DNA of 64,000 bases from contig NZ_CP023695.1 in NCBI RefSeq assembly GCF_008704395.1, forward strand, positions 5,580,001 to 5,644,000. Reading direction: 5' to 3'. Below the pieces are notes generated by a model. It was not told the origin of the DNA and did no database searches. It saw nothing but the letters and a program-made list of their open reading frames with translations. Made by a program: the position numbers and the translations under genes. Below are positions 16,486 through 27,025 of this stretch, in pieces. The stretch is from Streptomyces alboniger (lineage in GTDB: Bacteria; Actinomycetota; Actinomycetes; Streptomycetales; Streptomycetaceae). Positions within the stretch are counted from its first letter, which is position 1. The number at the start of each line of letters is the position of its first letter.

Positions 16486-17622
16486 ATGAATCTGACCGAG
16501 ACCCCGCAGCCTTCCCCGCGCCCCCTCCGTGTCCTGGCCGCCATGTCCGGCGGCGTGGACTCCGCCGTCGCCGCCGCCCGGGCCGCCGAGGCCGGCCACG
16601 ACGTGACGGGAGTGCACCTCGCCCTCTCGGCGAACCCGCAGTCGTTCCGCACGGGCGCCCGCGGCTGCTGCACCATCGAGGACTCGCGCGACGCCCGCCG
16701 CGCCGCGGACGTCATCGGCATCCCGTTCTACGTGTGGGACCTCGCCGAGCGCTTCCGCGAGGACGTGGTCGAGGACTTCGTCGCCGAGTACGAGGCGGGA
16801 CGCACCCCCAACCCGTGCCTGCGCTGCAACGAGAAGATCAAGTTCGCCGCGCTGCTCGACAAGGCCCTCGCCCTCGGCTTCGACGCGGTCGTCACCGGCC
16901 ACTACGCCAAGGTGATCGTCCGCGAGGACGGCACCCGGGAGCTGCACCGCGCCTCCGACATGGCCAAGGACCAGAGTTACGTCCTCGGGGTCCTGGACGA
17001 CAAGCAGCTCGCCCACGCGATGTTCCCCCTGGGTGACACGGTCACCACCAAGGAGGAGATCCGCGCGGAGGCCGAGCGCCGGGGGCTCGCGGTGGCCAAG
17101 AAGCCCGACAGCCACGACATCTGCTTCATCGCCGACGGCGACACCCAGGGCTTCCTCGCCGCCCGCCTCGGCAAGGCGGAGGGCGACATCGTCGACGAGT
17201 CCGGGACGGTCCTCGGCACGCACGAAGGGGCGTACGGCTACACCATCGGCCAGCGCAAGGGCCTGCGGATCGGCACCCCGGCCCCCGACGGCAAGCCGCG
17301 CTACGTCCTGGACATCTCCCCGGTGAACAACACCGTGACGGTCGGCCCGGCCGCCGCCCTGGACGTGACCGGCCTGACCGCCGTCAAGCCCCGCTGGTGC
17401 GGGGTCGCGCCCGCCGGACCCGGCACGTACACGGCGCAGCTGCGGGCCCACGGCGGCGAGACCGAGGTCTCCGCCGAGCTGGTCGACGGCGAGCTGCGGG
17501 TGTCCTTCACCGAGCCCGTGCGGGGCGTGGCCCCCGGCCAGGCGATCGTGCTCTACGACGGCACGCGCGTGGTGGGCTCGGCGACGATCGCGACGACGGA
17601 GCGGGCCGTGGCGGTGGCCTGA
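16486..17622 (+). CDS. mnmA: tRNA-specific 2-thiouridylase MnmA
   Basis: A 378-residue enzyme that thiolates U34 of tRNA Lys, Glu and Gln. The PP-loop [11 protein letters not shown] is at residues 22-32. The two catalytic cysteines are in [14 protein letters not shown] and [10 protein letters not shown]. The GHYAK and KDQSYVLG segments bind tRNA/ATP, and the C-terminal beta-barrel domain contains [15 protein letters not shown] 16486 matches family length; the long in-frame extension upstream is not coding. TACTCT at 16471-16476 suggests a very short leader. It works with a cysteine desulfurase, encoded just upstream. Confidence 0.95.
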   Translation: MNLTETPQPSPRPLRVLAAMSGGVDSAVAAARAAEAGHDVTGVHLALSANPQSFRTGARGCCTIEDSRDARRAADVIGIPFYVWDLAERFREDVVEDFVAEYEAGRTPNPCLRCNEKIKFAALLDKALALGFDAVVTGHYAKVIVREDGTRELHRASDMAKDQSYVLGVLDDKQLAHAMFPLGDTVTTKEEIRAEAERRGLAVAKKPDSHDICFIADGDTQGFLAARLGKAEGDIVDESGTVLGTHEGAYGYTIGQRKGLRIGTPAPDGKPRYVLDISPVNNTVTVGPAAALDVTGLTAVKPRWCGVAPAGPGTYTAQLRAHGGETEVSAELVDGELRVSFTEPVRGVAPGQAIVLYDGTRVVGSATIATTERAVAVA

Positions 17623-17676
17623 ACCCGGTGAACCAACTGACCCGCTGAGCTCCCCAAGTCCAGCTGAGTCCGGACA

Positions 17677-18327
17677 CTAGGCCGACGTGAACTTCGCGCT
17701 GGTCAGCGGAGCCCGGTGGATCCACCCCAGCGACTCGTACAGCGCGCGTCCCTCCGGAGTGCCCGCGAGGACGGCCGTGCGGGCGCCTCGGGCCGCCGCC
17801 GCGTGCTGGAGCGTGCGCACCACCAGGCCGCCGAGGCCCCTGCGCCGGTGGGCGACCGCGGTCTCGACCTGATCGACGACCGCGGTCGCCCCGGTCGGCG
17901 CGATCTGACCGCGTGCCGCGAGGGCGCCGTCGGGCGCGGTGACCAGTACGCGCGTGACTCCGCCGCGGGACCAGGTGCGCAGCCGGTACCCCGCCGGAAC
18001 CGGCGCCGGCTCCGGCGCGTCCGGTGTCAGCGGCAGCGACATCAGGCATCCCGGCTCCGGGTCGACCCACCAGTGCGGGCCCAGCCACGCGCGCACCACC
18101 TCCGGGTCCGCGAACGCCTTGAACCAGACGCCGTCCCCGGTCACCGCGTCGGCCACCTTCCGGACGGCGGTCTCCTCGACCTCGTCGCCGACCGCGCCGA
18201 GGACGTGCCGGGTGACGTGGTCGATCCGGCCCGCGTCGATGGTCCAGCCCCACGGCTCGGCGAGCGGCGGCGCGGCCCCGCGGGACACCACCCAACCCTC
18301 CACCCAGGCCTGCACGAGGTCGTTCAT
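17677..18327 (-). CDS. GNAT-family N-acetyltransferase
   Basis: A 216-residue protein. The C-terminal half is a GNAT fold: the acetyl-CoA pyrophosphate loop AVAHRRRGLGGLVVRTLQHAA (about residues 155-175), a following AVLAGTPEGRALYESLGW helix-strand, and conserved YESLGW. The N-terminal half (residues 1-115) is not recognisable and has an AWLGPHWWVDP motif. The substrate is unknown. The start ATG has GGGGGGAT upstream, and that purine run lies in one arm of an inverted repeat (18335-18373), hinting at regulation of initiation. Confidence 0.83.
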   Translation of the reverse strand: MNDLVQAWVEGWVVSRGAAPPLAEPWGWTIDAGRIDHVTRHVLGAVGDEVEETAVRKVADAVTGDGVWFKAFADPEVVRAWLGPHWWVDPEPGCLMSLPLTPDAPEPAPVPAGYRLRTWSRGGVTRVLVTAPDGALAARGQIAPTGATAVVDQVETAVAHRRRGLGGLVVRTLQHAAAARGARTAVLAGTPEGRALYESLGWIHRAPLTSAKFTSA

Positions 18328-18334
18328 GCCATCC

Positions 18335-18373
18335 CCCCGTAATAATCGGTAGGCGGTAGAGGCTATTACGGGG
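18335..18373 (-). promoter_or_regulatory. Inverted repeat covering the GNAT ribosome site
   Basis: CCCCGTAATA (18335-18344) and TATTACGGGG (18364-18373) are a perfect 10-bp inverted repeat with 19 bases between them. In the minus-strand mRNA the second arm contains the GGGGGG ribosome site, so the element could act as an operator or as an mRNA hairpin that hides the site. Confidence 0.6.
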
Positions 18374-18518
18374 TCGACCTTATGTGGCTGGTGACGGGTG
18401 GCGGGAGCCGTGATCGCTCAGAGCGAACGCGGCCGGGGGGGCGGAGGCCTGACCTCTGCGACCGTGCGCCCGGCTGTCCGGCCGGGACTGGCCCCGGGCC
18501 AGCCGTCGTCATAGTCTG

Positions 18519-18541
18519 CCCTTGCGGATCGTCCGCAAGGG
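18519..18541 (+). promoter_or_regulatory. Perfect hairpin sequestering a ribosome site
   Basis: CCCTTGCGGA-TCG-TCCGCAAGGG is a perfect 10-bp stem with a 3-base loop ending two bases before ATG 18543. The right arm contains the only purine-rich ribosome site (AAGGGG). A TAGTCT -10-like hexamer lies at 18512-18517. Translation or transcription of the next gene is likely to be damped by it. Confidence 0.6.
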
Positions 18542-18542
18542 G

Positions 18543-18956
18543 ATGCACCAGGACTTCGAACAGGCCGCTGCCGACCTGGCGCGGCTCGTAGGCGACGTCA
18601 GTGAGGACGCGGAGGACTCAGGGCCGCGCCTCGACCCGCTGACCGAAGGGCCGGTGTACCGAGCGCTGGTCAGGGAACTGGAGCGGGCCGAGGCAACCTT
18701 CGTGCCCCCGGAGCTCGACCTTCACAGTGCGGCGCGCCTCATCGCCGTGGACATAGCCGCCCTGGTGAGGCAGCCGCACTTCCCGGCTCAGGCCGAAGCG
18801 CGGATCGACGTGCGGAAGGAGCTGCGCTTCAAGGTCGCCGACCGCCTGCACGTGGAATGGGAGGAGACCGCGGACATGGCGGCGGGACTCCTGGAACTCG
18901 CTGTTGAGCGCCACGGAGATTTCCTCCGCTACGGGAAGCGGCCACCTCGACAGTAA
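18543..18956 (+). pseudogene. Possible C-terminal remnant of a type I restriction HsdR subunit
   Basis: A 137-residue, strongly helical, acidic protein with no motif of its own. The pattern LHSAARLIAVDIAALVR, then IDVRKELRFKVADRLH, then a final helix AAGLLELAVERHG resembles the helical C-terminus of HsdR proteins (Ile/Ala helix, 'DWxxRxxVRxxLRxxVKRLL'-like helix, closing helix). The next gene is a YgjP-type metallopeptidase, a family often encoded beside hsdR. No helicase or nuclease motifs remain upstream: the frame is closed by a stop at 18450-18452. A start at ATG 18543 or TTG 18522 is possible, so it could instead be a small live protein. Homology is inference from pattern only. Confidence 0.4.
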
Positions 18957-19009
18957 GGACGACGGCGGGCTGCCGGACCTCTGTCGGTGGTGGACGGTAC
19001 GAATGCCGA

Positions 19010-19741
19010 GTGAGCAAAACTGTCCAGACCGCCCTCGCTTCCATCCCCCTGCCGGGGGAGTGGACGTGGCAGGTCGTCGTGCGGCCACGCCGCCGGACGC
19101 TGGGGATCGAGATCCAGGAAGACGGTGACGTGCTCTTCGCGGTGCCGCAGGACGCAGATCCGCACGCCGTCGCGGAGGCCGTGCGTTCCAGGCTGCCCCG
19201 CCTTGCCGACGAGGTCGCGAGGCGCACGCGCAGTGGAGGCGAGCCGGTCAAGGAGCTGGTCGGCGGAGCGAGCTTCGCGTACCTCGGACGCCGCCACCGG
19301 CTGAAGGTGGTGCCCGCCGGTCCGGGCAGGCGGGTGCGGCTGCATCAGGGCTGGCTGGAGCTGCCGGACAGCGGGTCACCAGGGCACCGCGCGTGGCTGA
19401 TCGCCGGGTGGTACGCCGCGCGAGGTACCCGGTGGGTGGTGACCCGCACGGCGCCACTGGCGGAGCGGACGGGAGTCACCCCCCGGGATGTGACCGTTCA
19501 GGATCTCGGCGGACGCTGGGGAGCCTGTGAGCCGGACGGTTCCATCGCCCTGCACTGGGCGCTCATGCAGTTGCCGCCGGACCTTGTGGATCTGGTCCTC
19601 GTACATGAGCTGACCCACCTGAAGGTCCCGGCGCACGGCGCGGCCTTCCGGCACAGGATGCGAAGGGTGCTCGGTGATCTGGAGGACCTGGAGCGCCGCT
19701 TCGCAGAAGCAGAGGGCAACCTGTGGCGTGGTGCTGTCTGA
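19010..19741 (+). CDS. YgjP/DUF45-type M48 metallopeptidase
   Basis: A 243-residue predicted zinc protease. The N-terminal part is a small beta domain (RRRTLGIEIQEDGDVLFAVP); the catalytic domain has VQDLGGRWGACEPDG (the WGxC motif of this family) and the zinc site VLVHELTHLKVPAHGAAF, where the HELTH motif and a downstream Glu/His pair would hold zinc. GTG 19010 starts right after a short gap of 53 bases from the preceding small gene, so the two may be co-transcribed. This family is commonly linked to type I restriction-modification operons, which supports the HsdR-remnant reading of its neighbour. The substrate is unknown. Confidence 0.85.
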   Translation: MSKTVQTALASIPLPGEWTWQVVVRPRRRTLGIEIQEDGDVLFAVPQDADPHAVAEAVRSRLPRLADEVARRTRSGGEPVKELVGGASFAYLGRRHRLKVVPAGPGRRVRLHQGWLELPDSGSPGHRAWLIAGWYAARGTRWVVTRTAPLAERTGVTPRDVTVQDLGGRWGACEPDGSIALHWALMQLPPDLVDLVLVHELTHLKVPAHGAAFRHRMRRVLGDLEDLERRFAEAEGNLWRGAV

Positions 19742-19743
19742 CA

Positions 19744-19789
19744 GCGCCCCAGCTGGGACGTGAAAGCGGGTCATCGCCAGGCGGGGCGC
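19744..19789 (+). terminator. Weak stem between convergent genes
   Basis: GCGCCCC (19744-19750) and GGGGCGC (19783-19789) can pair in either orientation between the metallopeptidase and the convergent oxidoreductase. The 32-base loop makes it weak. Confidence 0.25.
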
Positions 19790-19808
19790 ATCGAGCGGAC
19801 ATCCCGAA

Positions 19809-20750
19809 TCAGGTCACCCGGAGCACGATCTTGCCCTGGGTGCGGCCCTGTTCGCCGCGCGCGTGGGCCTTCGCCGCCTCCTCCAGGGGGATGACCGCGT
19901 CGATCTCCACGCGGAGCTTCCCCTCGTCGACCAAGCGGGAGATCTCCAGCAGGCCCAGGCGGTCCGGCTCGACGATCGTCCAGCCCGTGTGCACGCCGAG
20001 CTCCGCGGCCCGTGCCGGGTCCGGGAGGCCGCCCGGGTCGGGGAGCGTGACCAGGTGGCCGCCGGGGCGGATGATCTCCAGGGATCGTGCCCCGTACTCG
20101 CCGCCCACACCGTCGAGGACCACGTCCACGTCGCTCACCGCCTCGGTGAAGTCCACGCGCGTGTAGTCGACGACCTCGTCCGCGCCGAGGCCGCGCAGGA
20201 AGGCGTGCTTGTCCTCGCGGGCCGTCCCGATGACATACGCCCCGTGGGCCTTGGCGATCTGTACGGCCAGGTGGCCGACGCCGCCCGCCGCCGCGTGGAT
20301 CAGCACGCGCTGCCCGGCGCGCAGGCCCGCCGTCTCGATCAGCCCCTGCCAGGCGGTGAGCGCCGCGAGCGGCAGCGCGGCGGCCTGGACGTGGTCGATG
20401 CCCGCGGGCTTGGGCGCGAAGCGCCGGGCGGGCGCGGCGACGTACTCGGCGTAACCGCCCGTCTGCTCGGGGAAGCGGGGCATCCCGAAGACCTCGTCAC
20501 CGGGGGAGTACAGCGTCACCCCGGGGCCCACCTCCTCGACGACGCCCGACACGTCGTAGCCGAGGATCGGTGTGTCGCCCCAGCTGCCGAAGGCGCCCTC
20601 CGCGCGGGTCTTCCAGTCGACGGGGTTGACGCCCGCCGCGTGCACCCGGACCAGGATCTCGGTGAGGCCCGGCTCGGGGCGGTCCACCTCCACGGGCACC
20701 AGGTTCTCCGGGGCGCCCCAGGCGCGGGGGCTCACGGCACGCATCTTCAT
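19809..20750 (-). CDS. NADP-dependent zinc-less quinone oxidoreductase (MDR family)
   Basis: A 313-residue medium-chain reductase. The GroES-like N-terminal domain has AAGVNPVDWKTRAEG and ILGYDVSGVVEEVG; the Rossmann domain has VLIHAAAGGVGHLAVQIAKAHGA (the AxxGGVG nucleotide loop). No catalytic zinc cysteines are present, as in quinone oxidoreductases. Three ATG codons follow GAGG; the second (20750) gives the best 6-base spacing and is chosen. It is divergent from a GlxA-type regulator 121 bases away, which probably controls it. Confidence 0.9.
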   Translation of the reverse strand: MKMRAVSPRAWGAPENLVPVEVDRPEPGLTEILVRVHAAGVNPVDWKTRAEGAFGSWGDTPILGYDVSGVVEEVGPGVTLYSPGDEVFGMPRFPEQTGGYAEYVAAPARRFAPKPAGIDHVQAAALPLAALTAWQGLIETAGLRAGQRVLIHAAAGGVGHLAVQIAKAHGAYVIGTAREDKHAFLRGLGADEVVDYTRVDFTEAVSDVDVVLDGVGGEYGARSLEIIRPGGHLVTLPDPGGLPDPARAAELGVHTGWTIVEPDRLGLLEISRLVDEGKLRVEIDAVIPLEEAAKAHARGEQGRTQGKIVLRVT

Positions 20751-20871
20751 GATCATCCTCTTTCGGGAAAACGCCAGGCCGACCGGCTTTCGGAACGGCC
20801 AGGACCCAGAGTGCGTCGGCTCCCGTGCGCACAGTGCTGGCAGTTTGGCCATGATGTGACAGGATTCGGCC

Positions 20872-21885
20872 ATGAGTTCTCACGGCAGGCGCCACCGCGT
20901 GGCGGTCCTCGCGCTTGACGGCGCGTACGCCTTCGAGATGGGCATTCCGCCGCGGATCTTCGGGGCTGCCGAGGACGCCGAAGGACGCCCGCTGTACGAC
21001 GTCGTCGTCTGCACGGTGGACGGCCGGCCGGTGCGCACCGACGCCGGTTTCCAGGTGACCGTCGAGCACGGGCCGGAGGCGCTCGCCGAAGCGGACACCG
21101 TGGTGATCCCGCCGACGGAGCGCCTCTGCGGCGGCACGGACGAAGGCCTCCTGCCGGGGCCGCTCGCCGCCGCGCTCGCCCGGGTGCGGCCGGGCACGCG
21201 CTGGGTGTCGTTCTGCACCGCGTCCTACGTCCTCGCCGCCGCGGGGCTGCTCGACGGCCGCCCCGCGACCACGCACTGGAAGGAGGCCGACCACTTCCGG
21301 CGCACCTTCCCCCGGGTCGCGGTCGACGAGGACGTCCTGTTCGTGGACGACGGCGACATCCTGACGGCGGCCGGTGTGGGCGCGGGCGTCGACCTCTGCC
21401 TGCACCTGCTGCGCCGCGACCACGGCAGCGCGGTCGCCCACCGCGTCGCCCGCTTCTGCGTGGTCCCGCCCTGGCGCGAGGGCGGGCAGGCGCAGTACAT
21501 CGAGCGGCCCGTCCCCGAGCCCACGCTCGCCACGACGGCCGCCACGCGCGCGTGGGCCCTCGAACGGCTCCAGGAGCCGCTGCCCCTGGGTGAGTTGGCC
21601 GCCCACGCGCGCATGAGCCTGCGGACCTTCACGCGCCGCTTCCAGGAGGAGGTCGGCATGCCTCCGGGCCGCTGGCTGACCGCCCAGCGCATCGAACTGG
21701 CCCGCCAGCTCCTGGAGTCGAGCGACCTCCCCGTGGACGTGGTCGCCCACCGGGCCGGGTTCGGCACCGGCAACTCCCTGCGCCAGCACATGCGCGCGGT
21801 GCTCGGCGTCTCACCGGCCGCCTACCGCAAGACGTTCACCGCCGCCACCGGCGGCTACTCCCGCCCGGTGACCTCGGCGTCGTAG
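20872..21885 (+). CDS. GlxA-family AraC-type regulator (DJ-1/PfpI + HTH)
   Basis: A 337-residue regulator. Residues 8-175 form a DJ-1/PfpI-like domain with the nucleophile-elbow segment VSFCTASYVLAAAGLL (Cys present). Residues 225-325 form an AraC HTH pair (LGELAAHARMSLRTFTRRF and VDVVAHRAGFGTGNSLRQHM). GlxA-type proteins sense small metabolites, but the ligand here is unknown. ATG 20872 is preceded by CAGGATTCGGCC, which may place transcription start very close to it. Divergent from the oxidoreductase; the 3' end overlaps the convergent DUF427 gene by 31 bases. Confidence 0.9.
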   Translation: MSSHGRRHRVAVLALDGAYAFEMGIPPRIFGAAEDAEGRPLYDVVVCTVDGRPVRTDAGFQVTVEHGPEALAEADTVVIPPTERLCGGTDEGLLPGPLAAALARVRPGTRWVSFCTASYVLAAAGLLDGRPATTHWKEADHFRRTFPRVAVDEDVLFVDDGDILTAAGVGAGVDLCLHLLRRDHGSAVAHRVARFCVVPPWREGGQAQYIERPVPEPTLATTAATRAWALERLQEPLPLGELAAHARMSLRTFTRRFQEEVGMPPGRWLTAQRIELARQLLESSDLPVDVVAHRAGFGTGNSLRQHMRAVLGVSPAAYRKTFTAATGGYSRPVTSAS

Positions 21886-22187
21886 AAGCAGTAGTGGTCC
21901 TTGACGGCGGCCACCTCGGGCTTCGGCTCCGGGTACGCCCACACCGCGTCCCGCGCGCCCGGCAGCGACCAATAGGAGGCCGTGCCCTTGAACGGGCAGT
22001 GCGTGGTCGTCGCCGACGGTGTCAGCAGGTTCGTACGCACGTCCTCCGGAGGGAGGTAGTAGCGCACGGGGTAGCCCGTCTCGCGCAGCAGCAGCGGGCG
22101 GGTGCTCTCCGCCACCACCTGCCCCTCGTGCACCACGCGCACGTGGTCGGTGCCCTGCTCGACGGTGATCCGGTGTCCCTTGGTCAC
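21855..22187 (-). CDS. DUF427 domain protein
   Basis: A 110-residue single-domain protein. The DUF427 signature is clear: VVAESTRPLLLRETGYPVRYYLPPEDV, then THCPFKGTASYWSL and a VWAYPEP strand, ending with HYCFYDAEV. The family is a small beta fold common in actinobacteria and fungi; its activity is unknown. GTG 22187 has a strong GAGGAGGG ribosome site 6 bases upstream; the long upstream extension in the same frame is antisense to the next two genes. Convergent with the GlxA-type gene, overlapping it by 31 bases. Confidence 0.88.
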   Translation of the reverse strand: MTKGHRITVEQGTDHVRVVHEGQVVAESTRPLLLRETGYPVRYYLPPEDVRTNLLTPSATTTHCPFKGTASYWSLPGARDAVWAYPEPKPEVAAVKDHYCFYDAEVTGRE

Positions 22188-22238
22188 GACGTACCCTCCT
22201 CGACAGGTGCTGTCAGTGTCGGACCGTACCGTGAGCGC

Positions 22239-22784
22239 ATGAATATCTGCGTCTTTCTCTCCGCCGCCGACCTCGACGACCGCTACACCGCCCCGGCGAG
22301 GGAGTTCGCCGAACTGCTCGGCAAGGGCGGGCACACGCTGGTATGGGGCGGTTCCGAGAGCGGTCTGATGAAGGTCGTGGCGGACGGTGTGCACGAGGCG
22401 GGCGGGCGGCTCGTCGGCGTCTCCGTCGACTTCCTCGGTGCCAAGGCCAGGGCCGTCGCCGAGCCCGACGAGATGGTGATCGCCCGCGACCTCGCCGAGC
22501 GGAAGGCGCTCCTCCTGGAGAAGGCCGACGCGATCGTGATCATGGTGGGCGGCACCGGCACGCTCGACGAGGCCACGGAAATCCTGGAGCTGAAGAAGCA
22601 CGGCAAGCACACCAAACCGGTCGTCCTGCTGAACTCCGCGGGCTTCTACGACGGCCTCAAGGAGCAGTTCCGGCGCATGGAGGACGAGGGCTTCCTGCCC
22701 CTGCCCCTCACCGACCTGGTCTTCTTCGCCGAGGAGCCCGTCGGTGCCCTGGCCTACCTGGAGGAATCGATCGGCACCCAGTGA
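22239..22784 (+). CDS. LOG-like Rossmann-fold protein (TIGR00730 family)
   Basis: A 181-residue protein. It starts MNICVFLSAAD, followed by LVWGGSESGLMKVVADGVHEAGG and MVGGTGTLDEATEILEL. The last is the PGGxGTxxE motif of lysine-decarboxylase-like/LOG proteins (nucleoside 5'-monophosphate phosphoribohydrolases) with Val in place of the usual Pro and the catalytic Glu retained. A nucleotide-processing role is likely; the substrate is not known. ATG 22239 lies 51 bases from the divergent DUF427 start, so the promoters share a very small space. Confidence 0.85.
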   Translation: MNICVFLSAADLDDRYTAPAREFAELLGKGGHTLVWGGSESGLMKVVADGVHEAGGRLVGVSVDFLGAKARAVAEPDEMVIARDLAERKALLLEKADAIVIMVGGTGTLDEATEILELKKHGKHTKPVVLLNSAGFYDGLKEQFRRMEDEGFLPLPLTDLVFFAEEPVGALAYLEESIGTQ

Positions 22785-22800
22785 TGCGAGCATGGCGGGT

Positions 22801-23490
22801 ATGGCAACACATGTGATCACCGGGGCCGGCTCCGGCATCGGCGCGGCCGTCGCCCGCCGTCTGCACGCACGCGGCGACGACCTCGTCCTGCACGCGCGGG
22901 ACGCGGGCCGCGCCAAGGAACTCGCCGCCGAGTTCCCGGGCGCGAGCACGCTCGTCGGCGACCTCTCCGACCCCGACAAGCTCTCCTGGGCCTTCGGGCA
23001 CCAGTCGCTGCCCGCGCGCGTGGACTCCCTCCTGCACATCGCGGGCGTCGTCGACCTCGGCCCCGTCGGCGAACTCACCCCCAAGGCCTGGCGCCACCAG
23101 CTCAACGTCAACCTCATCGCCCCCGCCGAGCTGACCCGCCACTTCCTGCCCCAACTCCGGACCGCCCAGGGGCACGTGGTCTTCGTCAACTCTGGCGCCG
23201 GCCTCAGCGCCCACGCCGACTGGTCCGCGTACGCCGCGTCCAAGCACGGCCTGAAGGCCCTCGCCGACTCCCTGCGCCAGGAGGAGCACGGCAACGGCGT
23301 CCGGGTCACCTCGGTCTACCCCGGCCGCACGGCGAGCGCCATGCAGGTCAAGGTCCACCAGCAGGAGGGCAAGGAGTACGACGCCTCCCGCTGGATCGAC
23401 CCCGAGTCGGTCGCCACCACGATCCTCATGGCCCTGGACCTGCCGCGCGACGCGGAGGTCAACGACCTCACCGTGCGGCCGGGCCGATGA
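22801..23490 (+). CDS. SDR-family oxidoreductase
   Basis: A 229-residue classical short-chain dehydrogenase. The cofactor loop THVITGAGSGIG is at the N-terminus; Arg in LHARDAGR suggests NADP preference. Catalytic Tyr and Lys lie in the YAASKHGLKAL motif, preceded by FVNSGAG (Ser). ATG 22801 was chosen over ATG 22792 because the protein begins directly at the first beta strand. Its stop overlaps the ATG of the MetE-core gene (ATGA), so the two are coupled. The substrate is unknown. Confidence 0.88.
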   Translation: MATHVITGAGSGIGAAVARRLHARGDDLVLHARDAGRAKELAAEFPGASTLVGDLSDPDKLSWAFGHQSLPARVDSLLHIAGVVDLGPVGELTPKAWRHQLNVNLIAPAELTRHFLPQLRTAQGHVVFVNSGAGLSAHADWSAYAASKHGLKALADSLRQEEHGNGVRVTSVYPGRTASAMQVKVHQQEGKEYDASRWIDPESVATTILMALDLPRDAEVNDLTVRPGR

Positions 23491-24497
23491 GCGCGCGGCT
23501 CTGGAGCCCCGCGACCGGCGTCGGGTCCATGCCCGGCGGCGACGCCCGCGAGGCCGCGAAGACCGTCACCGGAAGCTTCGACGGACCCGAGGAGGGCATG
23601 CCCCACCTCGCCGAGCTGCCCGCCCGCGGACCCGGCGCCGACATGATCGGCCGCACGGCCGGCATGCTCGTCGACCTGTACGCGCGCGTGGAGCCCAGCG
23701 GATGGCGCGTCGGCGACCGGCCCGGGCGCGACACCCGGCGCGCCAGGGCCTGGCTCGGCGAGGACCTCGACGCCCTGGAGGAGTTCACCCAGGGGTACGA
23801 GGGACCGCTCAAGGTCCAGGCCGTCGGCCCCTGGACGCTCGCCGCGGCCCTGGAACTCAGGAACGGCGAAGCGGCACTCTCCGACCCCGGCGCCTGCCGT
23901 GACCTCGCGGGATCACTCGCCGAGGGCCTGCGCGCACACCTCGCCGACCTGCGCCGCAGGGTGCCCGGCGCCCAGGTGGTGCTGCAACTCGACGAGCCCT
24001 CGCTCATCGCCGTGCTGCGCGGACAGGTCAAGACCGCCAGCCAGTACCGCACCCACCGGGCCGTGGACCGGCAGGTCGTGGAGGACACCCTGCGGGACGT
24101 GCTGGCCGTCCAGGACGGCGGGCCCACGATCGTCCACTCCTGCGCGCCCGACGTCCCGTTCGCGCTCCTGCGCCGCGCCGGGGCCCACGCGATCTCGTTC
24201 GACTTCTCACTACTCACCGAGCGTGACGACGACGTCATCGGCGAGGCGGTCGAGGGCGGCACGAAGCTCTTCGCCGGTGTCGTGCCGGGCGTGGACGGCG
24301 GATTGTCGGACCCTGCCGGTAGCGTCATGGGTGTCAGGACGCTGTGGCGCAGGCTGGGGCTGAATCCGGGATCGCTCGCGGAGTCGGTCACGGTCACTCC
24401 GTCGTGCGGTCTCGCGGGGGCTTCTCCCGCGTATGCGCGCGAGGTGCTCGCCCACTGCGTCAAGGCGGCGAGATCGCTCGCAGACAACCCTGAGTAA
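23487..24497 (+). CDS. MetE-core methionine synthase-like protein
   Basis: A 336-residue protein equal to the catalytic C-terminal half of cobalamin-independent methionine synthase. It has GVGSMPGGD near the N-terminus, VQLDEPSL, TIVHSCAPDVPF (His and Cys, two zinc ligands) and TVTPSCGLAGASPAYA (third ligand Cys). The N-terminal MetE domain that binds folate is absent, so it belongs to the short core-MetE class, whose methyl donor may not be methyl-folate. The ATG overlaps the SDR stop by four bases. ligA follows 30 bases later and may be co-transcribed. Confidence 0.83.
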   Translation: MSARLWSPATGVGSMPGGDAREAAKTVTGSFDGPEEGMPHLAELPARGPGADMIGRTAGMLVDLYARVEPSGWRVGDRPGRDTRRARAWLGEDLDALEEFTQGYEGPLKVQAVGPWTLAAALELRNGEAALSDPGACRDLAGSLAEGLRAHLADLRRRVPGAQVVLQLDEPSLIAVLRGQVKTASQYRTHRAVDRQVVEDTLRDVLAVQDGGPTIVHSCAPDVPFALLRRAGAHAISFDFSLLTERDDDVIGEAVEGGTKLFAGVVPGVDGGLSDPAGSVMGVRTLWRRLGLNPGSLAESVTVTPSCGLAGASPAYAREVLAHCVKAARSLADNPE

Positions 24498-24512
24498 TTG
24501 GGTATGACGTAA

Positions 24513-26711
<2,199 letters not shown>

Positions 26712-26719
26712 CGGTTGAA

Positions 26720-26759
26720 GGCCACCCGTTCAGCGCATACCAGATGCATACGGGTGGCC
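26720..26759 (+). terminator. ligA terminator hairpin
   Basis: GGCCACCCGT (26720-26729) pairs perfectly with ACGGGTGGCC (26750-26759); a GCAT/ATGC inner stem extends it. It lies 8 bases after the ligA stop. The rest of the 314-base gap to 27026 shows nothing else I can support beyond the presumed rmdB promoter. Confidence 0.8.
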
Positions 26760-27025
26760 GGGTCGCATTCGGGCAACCGTAGTCGACCGCTGCCCGTGGA
26801 AGCCTTCTGCGGCCTACTGTTGAGGTGTGCGCCTGCCGTGCCCCGCTGCGACCGGGGCATCTCCTGCTCAACAAGAGCGTGGAAGGGGGCATCCCCTGCT
26901 CGGCACGAGTTCGGGAGCAGTGCATCCCCTTGCTCGTCCAGAGCTCGGGAACGAATGTGCGGACCCGGCCGCCCTTGGGCCGAGTCCGTGTGGCGTGGGC
27001 ACCGCCGGCTGTGAGAGGGACGGGA

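Noticed and set aside
18522..18542. TTG 18522 as start of the HsdR-like gene
   Set aside because: It lies in the loop-and-arm of the hairpin; ATG 18543 follows the purine-rich arm and is more plausible, although TTG cannot be excluded.
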